Shown here: one piece after another, positions 1-8,760 of the stretch
How positions within the stretch are numbered: position 1 is the first letter of the stretch
Layout of the letters: every line of letters begins with the position of its first letter
From: G958295935 sp965224235
GTDB taxonomy: Bacteria; Chloroflexota; Dehalococcoidia; Lucifugimonadales; Lucifugimonadaceae
Assembly: GCA_965224235.1 (NCBI GenBank)
Contig: CBDCYP010000002.1
Span: 930,001-994,000, forward strand
DNA: 64,000 nucleotides
Reading direction: 5' to 3'
Notes under the pieces: generated by a model
Database searches by the model: none
The model's input: only the letters and a program-made list of their open reading frames with translations
What the model was told of the DNA's origin: nothing
Position numbers and translations under genes: made by a program

Positions 1-198
1 AAGATCAACCAGGCCTATTTCGCGTTCACAGGCAGCTACGGGGAGAGCGGATCGTCTGTCAGTCCCGTAGCGTCGCAACTGTGGGACTTGAGGCTGCGCA
101 CGGGCAGTGTCGGCCGGTTCGTCGAGACTGTGGCCGGTATCTCCTCGCCGGAAGAATTCGAAGAGCTAATCGCAAACTTGCCGGCAGCAGCGCCGTGA
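1..198 (+). CDS. C-terminal end of an unidentified protein (partial)
   Basis: The window opens inside an open frame that begins KINQAYFAFTGSYGES and stops with TGA at 196-198, giving 65 residues of a C-terminus. No catalytic motif or membrane segment is visible. The piece ends in an acidic helix-like stretch (SPEEFEELIANL). It is on the same strand as hflK, 238 bases upstream of it. I do not recognise the family with confidence, and the start lies outside the window. Confidence 0.6.
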   Translation, partial: KINQAYFAFTGSYGESGSSVSPVASQLWDLRLRTGSVGRFVETVAGISSPEEFEELIANLPAAAP

Positions 199-436
199 CA
201 AACTCGTCGATCATTTTCGCCCTGCCGTTTGCTCCCTCTCGGATATACTCGCGATGTAGCCGCGAGCGAATGTTCCGGCCGCAATCCACAATCGAACACG
301 CGCCGGGATCGGTACGCTTCGGCGTTCGAACGGTTAATCTGGAACATCAAGTCCTGCGCCAAACTGCGAAAACAAGCGGATGACAGTGCGCAGCCCAGGT
401 GAATGAGTCTATACACGCGCCCAAAGCGCGGGAGGA

Positions 437-1570
437 ATGATGCCCGTTACCGAAGAGCAAGGCGGTGTGGCCGAGAACTACATGTACCGGCCGCCCCAGC
501 AACAAGAACCCCAGGTAACGCTGGATGACATTATCGGCCGTTTCAAGACCGGGATGCCCCGTATCCCCGGCCTTGGCGGCGGCGGCGCGTCCCTCATAGT
601 CGTCGTCTTTATCCTGGTTATCGCCATAATTTGGGGCGCAACCGGAGTCTACACAGTCGGCCCGGACCAGGAAGGCGCGCTCCGCCTGTTCGGCCGCTAC
701 ACAGACATCGCGGAGGAAGGGCTTCATTGGTGGTGGCCGGCGCCGATCGGTACCAGAAACGTTGTTGCCGTAACCACCACCAGACGCATGGAATTGGGGT
801 TCCGAAGCGGCGCCGAAGGCCTCGGTGTCGCCCAGACCGTTCCGGTCGAATCCATGATGATCACCGGCGACGACAATATTGTTGACGTACAGGTGGTCAT
901 CCAGTACCGCATCGGAAGCCTGCAGAATTTCCTGTTCGAGGTAGACGATCCCGGCGACCCCGATCGCGATGTGCCGCAGGGTAATCCGGAGGGCCGGACC
1001 TTGCGTGACATCGCCGAAACTGCGGTTAGGCAGGTAGTAGGCGCCCGACCGATCGACGACGTCCTGACTACCCGGCGTGAACAGATCCAGACCGATGTTC
1101 TGGAGGTAATGCGAGGCCTCAACGAGTTTTACAAGACCGGCATCACGGTCCAGCAGGTGTTGCTCCAGAACGTCAACCCGCCGGCTGAAGTCCAGGACGC
1201 CTTCGAGGACGTGGTGAGAGCCCAGGAAGACCGCGACAAGGTAATCAACCTTGCACAAGCCTACGAAGCAGACCAGATCCCGAAGGCCCTGGGCGCGGCT
1301 GCACAAATCACAGAGGAAGCACAGGGTTTCAAGGACGGGCGTATCGCAAGGGCGCTCGGTGAGGCGGACGGCTTCAACGCCATTCTGGAGGGTTATCAAG
1401 GCTCTCCGGAGGTGACGAGACGGCGCTTATACCTGGAGGCGATAGAACGTATCCTGCCCGGCGTCAGAAAGTTCGTGCTCTCTGACCAGGGTGTACTGCC
1501 GTTCCTCCCGCTCGATGGATCGTTTAGCCAATCCGCCGCATCGACCGGTGACTCGGCGGGAGGCCAATAA
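437..1570 (+). CDS. hflK: HflK, SPFH/band-7 membrane protease modulator subunit
   Basis: 377 residues. After a Pro/Gln-rich N-terminal tail there is one transmembrane segment at about residues 54-75 (LIVVVFILVIAIIWGA), then a band-7/SPFH domain starting near VGPDQEGALRLFGRY and a coiled-coil-prone C-terminal half (AQEDRDKVINLAQAYEAD). HflK is known to pair with HflC and regulate the FtsH protease at the membrane. The hflC start overlaps the stop of this gene by one base (TAATG), so the two are translationally coupled. The start follows a GGGAGGA ribosome site; a second Met is the next codon. Confidence 0.93.
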   Translation: MMPVTEEQGGVAENYMYRPPQQQEPQVTLDDIIGRFKTGMPRIPGLGGGGASLIVVVFILVIAIIWGATGVYTVGPDQEGALRLFGRYTDIAEEGLHWWWPAPIGTRNVVAVTTTRRMELGFRSGAEGLGVAQTVPVESMMITGDDNIVDVQVVIQYRIGSLQNFLFEVDDPGDPDRDVPQGNPEGRTLRDIAETAVRQVVGARPIDDVLTTRREQIQTDVLEVMRGLNEFYKTGITVQQVLLQNVNPPAEVQDAFEDVVRAQEDRDKVINLAQAYEADQIPKALGAAAQITEEAQGFKDGRIARALGEADGFNAILEGYQGSPEVTRRRLYLEAIERILPGVRKFVLSDQGVLPFLPLDGSFSQSAASTGDSAGGQ

Positions 1571-2634
1571 TGAAATTCTTAGCCGCCCTCATCGTCCTGA
1601 TCGTCGCGGGGCTCATCGTAATCCCGCAGACCTTCTTCACGGTTGACGAAACACAACTCGCAATCGTTACAAGATTCGGCGCATTCCAGCGCACCCATTC
1701 CCAGCCCGGGTTGTACGTCAAGACCCCGTTCGTAGAAACCGTAACGAAGTTCGACTCGCGGCTACTGCGAGTCGACGCGCCCACCGCTTCGCTCCTGACG
1801 CGGGACAAGAAGAACCTGGTGATTGACGCATACGCCAGATACAGGATCGTCAATCCGTTGCTATTCTTCCAGTCGCTGCGCAGCGAGTTGCAGGCCGAGG
1901 CACGCGTCGGCGACATCGTAGCCTCGCGGCTGCGAAGAGAGGTCGCGCTGGACCTGCAGGAAGAGATCATCTCCGAGACACGCGAACAGGTCATGGCCCG
2001 CGTGACAGAAGCAAGCAACCGCGACGAGATTGAACTGGGACTACTGCTTGACCTGCCTGGTCAGATCGACAACCCTGAGGTCACCATTGAGGTGACCGAA
2101 ATCAGAGGACCCGACGAGGACCCGGCCAGAGGCAGACCGGCGACGGCTGAAGAGTTCGCTGTACTGAGGGCGGACCCGGCCAGGCTTGAGGGATTCGATG
2201 TGAAATACTTCCTTCCGGTCAGCAGCACGCTGGGGATCGACATCGTAGACGTAAGAATCAAGCGCGCCGACTTCCCGCCCGACGTGGCCACCTCGGTCTT
2301 CTCACGCATGGAGGCCGAGAGGGAACGTATAGCGAGTGGCCTCCGCGCCGCAGGATCCGAGCAGGACGCCATAATCCGGGCCGACGTGGACAAACGTGTA
2401 AACGTCATCCTGGAGTCGGCTCAGGGTGAAGCTGCGCTTCTTAGAGGCGAAGCGGAGCAAGAGGCGATCAACATACTTGCAGAGGCCCTGGAGAAGGACC
2501 CCGAGTTCTATGACTTCCGGCGGTCGCTGGAGGCCTACACAAACTCCTTCGCCGGTCAGACCACGATAGTCCTGGACCCGGACAGCGACCTCCTGAAGTA
2601 CCTGCAAAATCCAGCCGTCAACAACGGCCAATAG
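1570..2634 (+). CDS. hflC: HflC, SPFH/band-7 membrane protease modulator subunit
   Basis: 354 residues. An N-terminal signal-anchor (about residues 4-20, LAALIVLIVAGLIVIPQ) is followed by the SPFH domain (TVDETQLAIVTRFGAFQR) and a long charged helical region (EAERERIASGLRAAGSEQDA) with the alanine/glutamate-rich stretch typical of HflC (SAQGEAALLRGEAEQEA). It is the partner of the upstream HflK; the start ATG shares its A with the hflK stop, and a GGCGGGAGG ribosome site lies inside the hflK end. An acidic insertion at about residues 178-200 (RGPDEDPARGRPATAEE) enlarges the band-7 domain. Confidence 0.93.
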   Translation: MKFLAALIVLIVAGLIVIPQTFFTVDETQLAIVTRFGAFQRTHSQPGLYVKTPFVETVTKFDSRLLRVDAPTASLLTRDKKNLVIDAYARYRIVNPLLFFQSLRSELQAEARVGDIVASRLRREVALDLQEEIISETREQVMARVTEASNRDEIELGLLLDLPGQIDNPEVTIEVTEIRGPDEDPARGRPATAEEFAVLRADPARLEGFDVKYFLPVSSTLGIDIVDVRIKRADFPPDVATSVFSRMEAERERIASGLRAAGSEQDAIIRADVDKRVNVILESAQGEAALLRGEAEQEAINILAEALEKDPEFYDFRRSLEAYTNSFAGQTTIVLDPDSDLLKYLQNPAVNNGQ

Positions 2635-2725
2635 ACAGGCTCGCTCCCGCCCCCTTTCCCGGTGATTGAGGGGGCGGCAATGGGGTTTTACACCGGAATA
2701 ACGCGATCGCAGGGCCGGGTTTCAA

Positions 2726-2796
2726 GAGCGTGTTTCAGAAGTCCTTCGCACATTTTCGTGTCGAACGCCATGCGACGAGATTCCCGTTTTCAGAGT
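2726..2796. repeat. End fragment of a dispersed inverted-repeat element (family B)
   Basis: About 70 bases starting with the terminal motif GAGCGTGTTTCAGA nearly match 6414-6481, the left half of a complete element. The same terminal motif with one change (GAGCCTGTTTCAGA) bounds the element at 40416-42418. Here no matching right end is seen, so this is a partial copy joined to the repeat array that follows. Confidence 0.7.
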
Positions 2797-2850
2797 CCTT
2801 TGCGTAACCTCGACACATGTCAATCTGAGCACATAGAAGAATCTAAGCCA

Positions 2851-3187
2851 TCCAGACGGCATGCCCCGCCCCTCTTACCCAGACCCTTCGGCTTCGCTCG
2901 GGGTGACATGAACGGCATGCCAGGCCCCTCTTACCCAGACCCCTCGGCTTCGCTCGGGGTGGCATGAGCGGTGCTCGGGGTGACATGAGCGGCATGCCAG
3001 GCCCCTCTTACCCAGACCCTTCGGCTTCGCTCGGGGTGGCATGAACGGCATGCCCTGCCCCTCTTACCCAGACCCTTCGGCTTCGCTCGGGGTGACATGA
3101 ACGGTGCTCGGGGTGACATGAGCGGCATGCCAGGCCCCTCTTACCCAGACCCCTCGGCTTCGCTCGGGGTGACATGAGCGGTGCTCA
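2851..3187. repeat. Tandem array of a ~55-bp repeat, left part
   Basis: About five imperfect units, each holding a core that reads CCCTTCGGCTTCGCTCGGGG (or CCCCTCGG...) followed by GGTGACATGA and GGCATGCC, and short variants built from GCGGTGCTCGGGGTGACATG. The array continues on the other side of the insertion sequence at 4827-5310, so the IS landed inside it. One more unit occurs at about 40590-40650. No gene is present; short frames through the array are repeat-derived. Confidence 0.85.
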
Positions 3188-4826
3188 GAGGCTGTGAGTT
3201 TTTTGGGTTCTGTTGTTGTTAGGCGGCATGTTGGTGGCGGAAGGCGCCATTGGGAAGTTTCACCGGGGCGGGCGCTTGTTGAGGGAGGCAGAATTGCGGG
3301 ACAGCATTGGCCGCTTTCCGGGCGAATTCACTAGGGAATCCGGATTGACTGGTCCGGAGCTTATCGGCTGTGCCTGCTTAACCCCCGTGTCTGCCTACGC
3401 CATGAACGCCTCCCAACGCAGGAGGTTGTGGGCCACGGCGACAAGGAGCATTACGCTGGTGATTTTGGCAAGTCCCCGTACGTTGAATTGGCTCACTCCG
3501 TGAAGACGCACCTGGGCGTTCGTCCACTCGGCTACAGACGCCCGCTGCCTGTATATGGCTTTGGCCTCGCCGGTGGCCATCCGTTGACGCCACCTTGCCA
3601 CGTCCGGCCCGTCCCCGTAGCGGGGATCGTAACGCTCCCGTTCGGGCTTGTTCCGGGGCAACCTCACCGGCGCATACACACTCACCCCACGTTGCTCCAG
3701 AGCGGTGATGTCCTCCCGGGTAGCGAAGCCCCCGTCCATCAGGTAGGAGTCAGGGCGCCGGCCCGTCCGCCTGACCAGTTGTTCCTCCATGGGCGCCGCT
3801 TGCCCTGCGTCCGTACCCGACGATGTGACCCCTACTCCGACGATGATCCCGTTGGCGCTATCAGTGGCCAGTTCGATATTGCAGGCTGGCCGGAAGCCGC
3901 CATCCGGCATCTTCATCACCGTTGCCTGGGGGTCTGTGGTGGATACCCGCGCCTTCGTAACCTTGGGACGCTGAGCCTTCGCCTTGGTGTGCTGTTGGCG
4001 TTCCTTCTTCGCTTGTGCCCGGGGCAAGTACGACAGCGCCTCCCGGACCCGTTCCTCCCGCTCTCGCGCCGCACGCTCCCGCGCCGCACGTTCACGCCGC
4101 GTCACACCGGAATCGGGACGCTCCCGCTCCTGCGCCAGCCGCTCCACCTGCGCCCGCGCCTCCTCCATGCACCTCTTCAATCCCTGCGCGCCGCGAAAGG
4201 ACGCGGCGCCGGCGCTCGCCCTCACCCGCATCCCGTCTTGAGCCACACGCTCCAGCAGGACCGCCCCTGCGGCCATCAGAGAACCTATGATCTGGGTCAA
4301 AAGGCCGTCCAGCGCCTCCTGGTGGGCTACCCGGAAGTCAGAGAGCATGTGATAGTTGACAGGTACGTTCCCCCTCATCCAGCGGTAGGCGTCGTGCTCT
4401 TCGCACAAACGCGCCAGCCGGCGGGCGCTCCCTATACCGTCAACCGTGGCCAGAAGCCACAACGCCAGCAGCGCTTTGGGGTCTGTCGTTGGGCGGCCTG
4501 GCCGGTTCTCCACCGCCTTGACCGGCGCATAAAAGGCCGACAGGTCCAACCTCTCCAAAAAGCTCCATATAACACGGGCCCGATGCTCTTGAGGCAACCG
4601 AGATTCCAGGTCCAATACCGCCCACTCAGGCTGATTCCGCACCGGCCGCAGCACCCGGGCCTCACCCGGACTCGTTGGCGCAGGCGCTCGCTTCTCCTCG
4701 ATGGCCGGAAGTTCAAACAGCGTCTCTTCACTCATGTGTTCACCTCGCCGATATGGCTGCCCAATATCGTTGTCCAGCAATCAGCCTCTCAATACCATAG
4801 GAGCATAAATGATTTAATCACAGGCT
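3188..4826 (-). mobile_element. IS1182-type insertion sequence, copy 1
   Basis: A 1,639-bp element carrying one transposase. The left end reads GAGGCTGTGA and the right end TCACAGGCT, an imperfect terminal inverted repeat. CTCA flanks it on both sides (3184-3187 and 4827-4830), consistent with a 4-bp target duplication. An uninterrupted version of the target, GTGCTCAGGGTGACATGA, exists nearby at about 4902-4919. A second copy of identical length lies at 40655-42293 and differs at only four positions that I could find by eye, so at least one transposition or recombination event is recent. Confidence 0.88.
3395..4735 (-). CDS. IS1182-family transposase
   Basis: 446 residues from the ATG at 4735, which follows a GAGGTG ribosome site; an upstream TTG would add 15 residues. 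The N-terminal part has the DUF772-like region (DPKALLALWLLATVDGIGSARRLARLCEEH), then an Arg/Glu-rich coiled linker (about residues 205-260) and the DDE catalytic part (DPQATVMKMPDGGF, YLMDGGFATREDI), ending with the usual hydrophobic tail ITSVMLLVAVAHNLLRW. The frame is intact. It differs from the copy at 40862-42202 at two residues (Val/Ala and Cys/Arg). Confidence 0.92.
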   Translation of the reverse strand: MSEETLFELPAIEEKRAPAPTSPGEARVLRPVRNQPEWAVLDLESRLPQEHRARVIWSFLERLDLSAFYAPVKAVENRPGRPTTDPKALLALWLLATVDGIGSARRLARLCEEHDAYRWMRGNVPVNYHMLSDFRVAHQEALDGLLTQIIGSLMAAGAVLLERVAQDGMRVRASAGAASFRGAQGLKRCMEEARAQVERLAQERERPDSGVTRRERAARERAAREREERVREALSYLPRAQAKKERQQHTKAKAQRPKVTKARVSTTDPQATVMKMPDGGFRPACNIELATDSANGIIVGVGVTSSGTDAGQAAPMEEQLVRRTGRRPDSYLMDGGFATREDITALEQRGVSVYAPVRLPRNKPERERYDPRYGDGPDVARWRQRMATGEAKAIYRQRASVAEWTNAQVRLHGVSQFNVRGLAKITSVMLLVAVAHNLLRWEAFMA

Positions 4827-5310
4827 CTCAGGGTGACATGAACGGCATGCCCTGCCCCTCTTACCCAGACCCCTCGGCTTCGCTCGGGGTGACATGAGCG
4901 GTGCTCAGGGTGACATGAACGGCATGCCCTGCCCCTCTTACCCAGACCCCTCGGCTTCGCTCGGGGTGACATGAACGGCATGCCCTGCCCCTCTTACCCA
5001 GACCCCTCGGCTTCGCTCGGGGTGGCATGAGCGGTGCTCGGGGTGACATGAGCGGTGCTCGGGGTGACATGGGCGGCATGCCAGGCCCCTCTTACCCAGA
5101 CCCTTCGGCTTCGCTCGGGGTGACATGAACGGCATGCCCTGCCCCTCTTACCCAGACCCCTCGGCTTCGCTCGGGGTGACATGAGCGGTGCTCGGGGTGA
5201 CATGAGCGGTGCTCGGGGTGACATGAGCGGTGCTCGGGGTGACATGGGGGCTCTCAGGGTGACATGGGGGCTCTCAGGGTGACATGGGACATGAGCGGTA
5301 CTCAGGATGA
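4827..5310. repeat. Tandem array of a ~55-bp repeat, right part
   Basis: Continuation of the array at 2851-3187. It has about four or five long units with the CCCAGACCC(C/T)TCGGCTTCGC core and GGCATGCC, then a run of short units (GCGGTGCTCGGGGTGACATGA and GGGGGCTCTCAGGGTGACAT). The array ends with GCGGTACTCAGGATGACATG at about 5293, which matches the pre-insertion target of IS1182 copy 2. No coding capacity is supported. Confidence 0.85.
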
Positions 5311-6110
5311 CATGGAGTGAGGTGATGTTGACAAGGTTTTTGACCGGAACCGTCGCGCAGATTCCAAGGGTTTGCGAATTCACACTGCGGCCTCACTGGA
5401 CTACGGAGGTGGCGGGTTCCGGTTTTCGCAGGGGTCCCCGATCGGGTTCGGGGAAGACGGTTTGGTGGGTGCGGGTCCGCGATGGTGGCCGGGGGTGGGG
5501 GTGAGGGGGGATTTTGGCGCGTTGAAGCAACCCCGGTGGTGTTCCGGGGTTGCTTCGGTTGACAGTGTCTCTGTGGACGTAACCGTGACCGGCTGAAGCC
5601 GAGAGGCGGTTTGTTTGGAAGGAGTTTTTCCTCTGTTGTCTTCTTCCGGACCGTGTGACAAGCGCACGGTATGGCGGTAACTACCCGCCAGTTACAGACG
5701 GCCGTAAGGCCGCATGAGAAGACGATATTTTCGGCTCTTCACCCGCGCCCCGGTTGAATTGGGCGCGTTCGGGCAATGAAACAGACGCGTTGCTTCCGGT
5801 TTTCGGCTTGTTCTCCGAGGCGAACTCCGGTCGCATCCCTGAGTCACACTCACGTGCGACCTTTAACGGGCCCCGGGCCACCAAGGCCAGGGTTGGCCGC
5901 CACGCCTACGTAGGCGGCATGTCAAAGTCGTTCCCTTCCCCAATCGGCTGCGCAGCCGGGGGCGTGGGAATCCGTGTTTCACCCGCGCCCTCCTTCCAAA
6001 GGCGGACGCTTCCTTTCTCAGTTGCAACGGGCTTTAACACGAGGTGAGGTTTACCTCGACGCTGGCCAGAGTTGTCCCCCGTTGCATTCCGATGGGGTTG
6101 GTTGGCATGG
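5311..6110. other. Non-coding, hairpin-rich region (candidate structured RNA)
   Basis: No convincing gene on either strand. The stretch holds many perfect stems: 5524-5556 (13-bp stem, 7-nt loop), 5650-5670 (8-bp stem including one G-T pair), 5672-5690 (6 bp), 5699-5712 (5 bp closed by GTAA), 5744-5767 (7 bp, 10-nt loop), palindromes CGCCTACGTAGGCG (5903-5916) and CGGCTGCGCAGCCG (5945-5958), and 6040-6058 (6 bp). A G-run tract (three runs of five to six G) lies at about 5489-5511. I could not match it to RNase P, tmRNA, SRP or a group II intron domain V. Confidence 0.4.
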
Positions 6111-6144
6111 ACGTCGTTCATCGACACGACTTATGTTGATATTA

Positions 6145-6156
6145 GAACGTGTGTTC
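6145..6156. promoter_or_regulatory. Possible LexA-type box
   Basis: GAACGTGTGTTC is a perfect match to the GAAC-N4-GTTC palindrome used by Gram-positive-type LexA. No obvious SOS gene follows on either strand, so it may be chance or may serve the non-coding region. A similar but imperfect site precedes recA at 18664-18675. Confidence 0.3.
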
Positions 6157-6413
6157 TGGTTTGTAAATGAGGGTTTGGCACATGTCGTTTGGTTTGGGAT
6201 TGAGGGGGGATGACCACCCGGACCCCTCTCCAGGGCGCCCGCACACCGACGCCCCCACGTCGTGTGCTTTGGGAACGGGATGTCGGATGTCGATGCGTGT
6301 GGACGGTGTCCGCTCGGGGCCCCGCACGTCCCCAGGTCGCCCGCACACCGACGCCTCTACAATGGATTTACAGGTCCCTCCGCCGAGTCACGCACAGGTC
6401 GCGCCGGGGGTAA

Positions 6414-6583
6414 GAGCGTGTTTCAGAAGTCGTTCGCACATTTTCGTGTCGACCGCCATGCGACGAGATTCCCGTTTTCACCGGAATGAGGAGATTGGAA
6501 TACGGCGTTATTCTATGGGTTACGGCGAAAATCGAAATCTAAAAATAGTCGCTTCGGAGATCCGAGGTTTCTGAAACAGGCTC
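6414..6583. repeat. Miniature inverted-repeat element, family B, complete copy
   Basis: A 170-bp stretch bounded by GAGCGTGTTTCAGA and TCTGAAACAGGCTC (13 of 14 bases complementary). Its left half nearly matches 2726-2796; its right half, inverted, resembles 40416-40520. No coding capacity. The rest of the gap between 6110 and 6414 holds a repeated GCCCGCACACCGACGCC motif (about 6238 and 6335) but no gene. Confidence 0.7.
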
Positions 6584-6699
6584 TTGAAACCCGCCTTTGG
6601 CTTCGAACGAAGGGGTTCTACGTTCGGATGACGTGGAGGAGCCAGCATTGTCAGTTGGACCCACCATTCACCCATGTTTGGCCGCGCCGGTATTGCATT

Positions 6700-6719
6700 G
6701 TTAGTGAATGCTTACTAAC
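6700..6719. promoter_or_regulatory. Probable TetR operator
   Basis: GTTAGTGAATGCTTACTAAC is an imperfect palindrome with perfect 6-bp half sites GTTAGT/ACTAAC. It lies 25 bases before the TetR-family gene. Inverted repeats of this form are typical operators of AcrR/FadR-like TetR proteins, so autoregulation is likely. The assignment rests on position and symmetry only. Confidence 0.55.
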
Positions 6720-6744
6720 ATAGGCGCACTTCGCGTCGACATGG

Positions 6745-7389
6745 ATGCCGGAGCCCCAAATGGTTGGCGTAAGACTCGATCACAAAACTAGACAGCGACA
6801 GATCGTCGAGGCCGCTCGCGAGCTAATCGCCGCTGGAGGCGTTGACAGGCTCACCACCCGGGCGCTCGCCGAGAAGGTTGGCGTGAGCGAGGCGGCTGTC
6901 TACCGCCACGTCCGGAGCAAGGAAGAGGTGCTGCTGCTGCTTGTCGACGAGATCAGGGACTCCCTCTTCAGGGCCATTTCCCGCGCCACTTCTTCGGACA
7001 CAACGGCACACGAAAAGCTCGAACACCTGCTCAGACTGCACCTCTCTTACGTGGAGCTACGCCGCGGGATTTCGTTCGTAGTGATCACTGAGGCGATGCA
7101 GTTCCAGGAGCCAAAGGTACGGGCAGCAGGCAGAAAGCTGATCGAGGACTACCTGCAGTTAGTCGAGGGCATCGTGAGCGAAGGCATCGCCCGCGGCGAA
7201 ATCGCCGAATCGGTGAACCCGGCTGTGGCGGCAACGATGTTCTTCGGCATGATTCAAACCACCGTAACGAGATGGTTGTACGACGCCATCGCGCATCCAC
7301 TCACTGAAAACACCGCCGAGTTATGGAGATCATTCAAGTCAGTAGTTGAGCTTGGCGCTACCCAGGCACAAGCGAAATCGGTCGCATAA
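6745..7389 (+). CDS. TetR/AcrR-family transcriptional regulator
   Basis: 214 residues. The N-terminal TetR helix-turn-helix spans about residues 14-60 (RQIVEAARELIAAGGV, LTTRALAEKVGVSEAAVYRHVRSKEEV), followed by an all-helical ligand/dimer domain. The ligand is unknown. The palindrome at 6700-6719 sits 25 bases upstream and is the likely operator. The next gene, a cytidylate-kinase-like protein, starts 30 bases after the stop on the same strand and may be co-regulated. A Met at residue 6 is an alternative start. Confidence 0.9.
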   Translation: MPEPQMVGVRLDHKTRQRQIVEAARELIAAGGVDRLTTRALAEKVGVSEAAVYRHVRSKEEVLLLLVDEIRDSLFRAISRATSSDTTAHEKLEHLLRLHLSYVELRRGISFVVITEAMQFQEPKVRAAGRKLIEDYLQLVEGIVSEGIARGEIAESVNPAVAATMFFGMIQTTVTRWLYDAIAHPLTENTAELWRSFKSVVELGATQAQAKSVA

Positions 7390-7419
7390 TGGGTCGTAAT
7401 TGACCCGAGGATTGGCGAT

Positions 7420-8142
7420 ATGGCACTCGTAACACTCGATGGACAGATAGGGGCAGGGGCGCCGGAAGTCGGCCGCCGCATAGCCCGTATGTTTGATTTC
7501 ACTTACGTAGACCGCTTACTGCTGCCGGGCCACGCAAGAGCGTCGGGCGCCGCGACAGGAAAATACGAACCTCCGCAGCGGTTCTCGGATCGCGTCTGGT
7601 TCGCCGTGGAACGGGCCATCAACGGCTTTGCGTTGGGCAATGCGGCCGGCGACCCGTATTTCGCCATGTCGGGGCCGCAGTTCTTCCCACTCACCTGGGA
7701 CGTTTCGCCCGCCGGGCCGCGTGTCAAGGCCGGGGAGATGGACGCAGAGGACCCCGCCGAGTTGGCCGAGACGCGCATGCGGACGCTGGCAGAACACGGT
7801 AAGGCCGTTCTGGTGCACCGCGCAGGCTGTTTGGAGGCACGCGGCGCGCCCTCATCGCTGAGGGTCGGACTGTTCGCTCCATGGGAAGACAGGGTGATGC
7901 GGATCATGGCGCGCGAGGGTATCAACAGGTCTACCAACGCCGAACGAGTCATTCGGGAACGCCAGCAGGCACAGATCGACTACTTCGGCCGGTTCCACGG
8001 GGCCCATCCGGATGACGAGTCCCTGTACGACATCTGCATCGACACCAGCAGCGAGCATCTCGACGCAAGCGCAAGGCGTGTAGCACGTGAGGTTCGCGGC
8101 ATGGTGGGCGGACAGATTGCCACCGGCGGGTCGCTGGCCTGA
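7420..8142 (+). CDS. Cytidylate kinase-like family protein
   Basis: 240 residues resembling the cytidylate-kinase-like family (PF13189 type), not the essential Cmk. The N-terminus MALVTLDGQIGAGAPEVGRRIA occupies the place of the family's S-R-x-x-G-S-G-G-x-x-I-G phosphate loop, but the Gly-Ser-Gly-Gly core is GAGA, so nucleotide binding may be altered. The C-terminal half has the expected pattern of a mobile NMP lid (RVMRIMAREGINRSTNAERVIRERQQAQIDYFGRFHG) and a final D-x-x-I-D strand. It follows the TetR gene by 30 bases. The substrate is unknown. Confidence 0.72.
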   Translation: MALVTLDGQIGAGAPEVGRRIARMFDFTYVDRLLLPGHARASGAATGKYEPPQRFSDRVWFAVERAINGFALGNAAGDPYFAMSGPQFFPLTWDVSPAGPRVKAGEMDAEDPAELAETRMRTLAEHGKAVLVHRAGCLEARGAPSSLRVGLFAPWEDRVMRIMAREGINRSTNAERVIRERQQAQIDYFGRFHGAHPDDESLYDICIDTSSEHLDASARRVAREVRGMVGGQIATGGSLA

Positions 8143-8271
8143 CTCGACTACCGCGGCCCGCTAAAATCCAACGGGTACTTTACCGTCGGTTCGCGTCGAC
8201 TTCGTTGCGGCTCTTGGCAAGACGGCCGTTACGGATCTTCGTACAAACGTTGAATCCGCATTTGATTTGCC

Positions 8272-8760
8272 GTGAGCAACATGGAAATGAACGACATCAC
8301 CTATTTGGCCAGCGATATTATGACGTCGCCCGTTGTAACCGTCGGCCCTGACGTTACCGTCGCAGAGACGGCGTCGCTCATGCTCGAACGCGGATTCGGC
8401 GGAGTTCCGGTAGTTGGCGAATCCAATGAGTACCTTGGCATCGTGACCGAAAACTGGTTCATGCCGCAGGAGTCCGGCTACCCCCTTATGCGCGGCACGA
8501 CCTTCTCTCTGCTAGGCGCATGGATGGGCGACCCAAGCAACATCGAAGAGGCCATGGAGAGAGCCAAAGGGGCCCGGGTGGGCGACGTGCTAGAGCCGGG
8601 CCACCCCGTGGTGGATGCAGCAACACCGGTCGGGGACATAGCGAATATGATGATCAGGGAACACATTCACCACATGCCGGTCCTGAAGGACCGCAAGGTT
8701 GTGGGCATTGTCTCCCGCCACGACTTCCTGAAGATCTTCGGGGCTTCGCTGAACGCCTAG
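8272..8760 (+). CDS. CBS-domain protein (tandem CBS pair)
   Basis: 162 residues made almost entirely of two CBS motifs: about residues 14-60 (DIMTSPVVTVGPDVTVAETASLML, GGVPVVGESNEYLGIVTE) and about 100-158 (VGDVLEPGHPVVDAATPVGDIANMM, HHMPVLKDRKVVGIVSRHDFLK). Such stand-alone Bateman modules bind adenine nucleotides and act as sensors. A spacer of about 40 residues between them contains a short hydrophobic patch. The start is GTG at 8272; ATG codons at residues 4 and 6 are alternatives. No partner enzyme is adjacent. Confidence 0.85.
   Translation: MSNMEMNDITYLASDIMTSPVVTVGPDVTVAETASLMLERGFGGVPVVGESNEYLGIVTENWFMPQESGYPLMRGTTFSLLGAWMGDPSNIEEAMERAKGARVGDVLEPGHPVVDAATPVGDIANMMIREHIHHMPVLKDRKVVGIVSRHDFLKIFGASLNA

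Noticed and set aside
3428..4897. Long plus-strand frame antisense to the IS1182 transposase (and its twin at 40895-42313)
   Set aside because: It mirrors the transposase codons, has a Pro/Arg-rich composition and no family features; the minus-strand gene explains the region.
5311..6110. RNase P RNA, tmRNA, SRP RNA or group II intron
   Set aside because: The conserved core sequences of these RNAs were looked for on both strands and not found by eye.
6167..6574. 135-residue frame in the non-coding region
   Set aside because: Composition is repeat-like, it crosses a miniature element, and no domain or ribosome site is evident.
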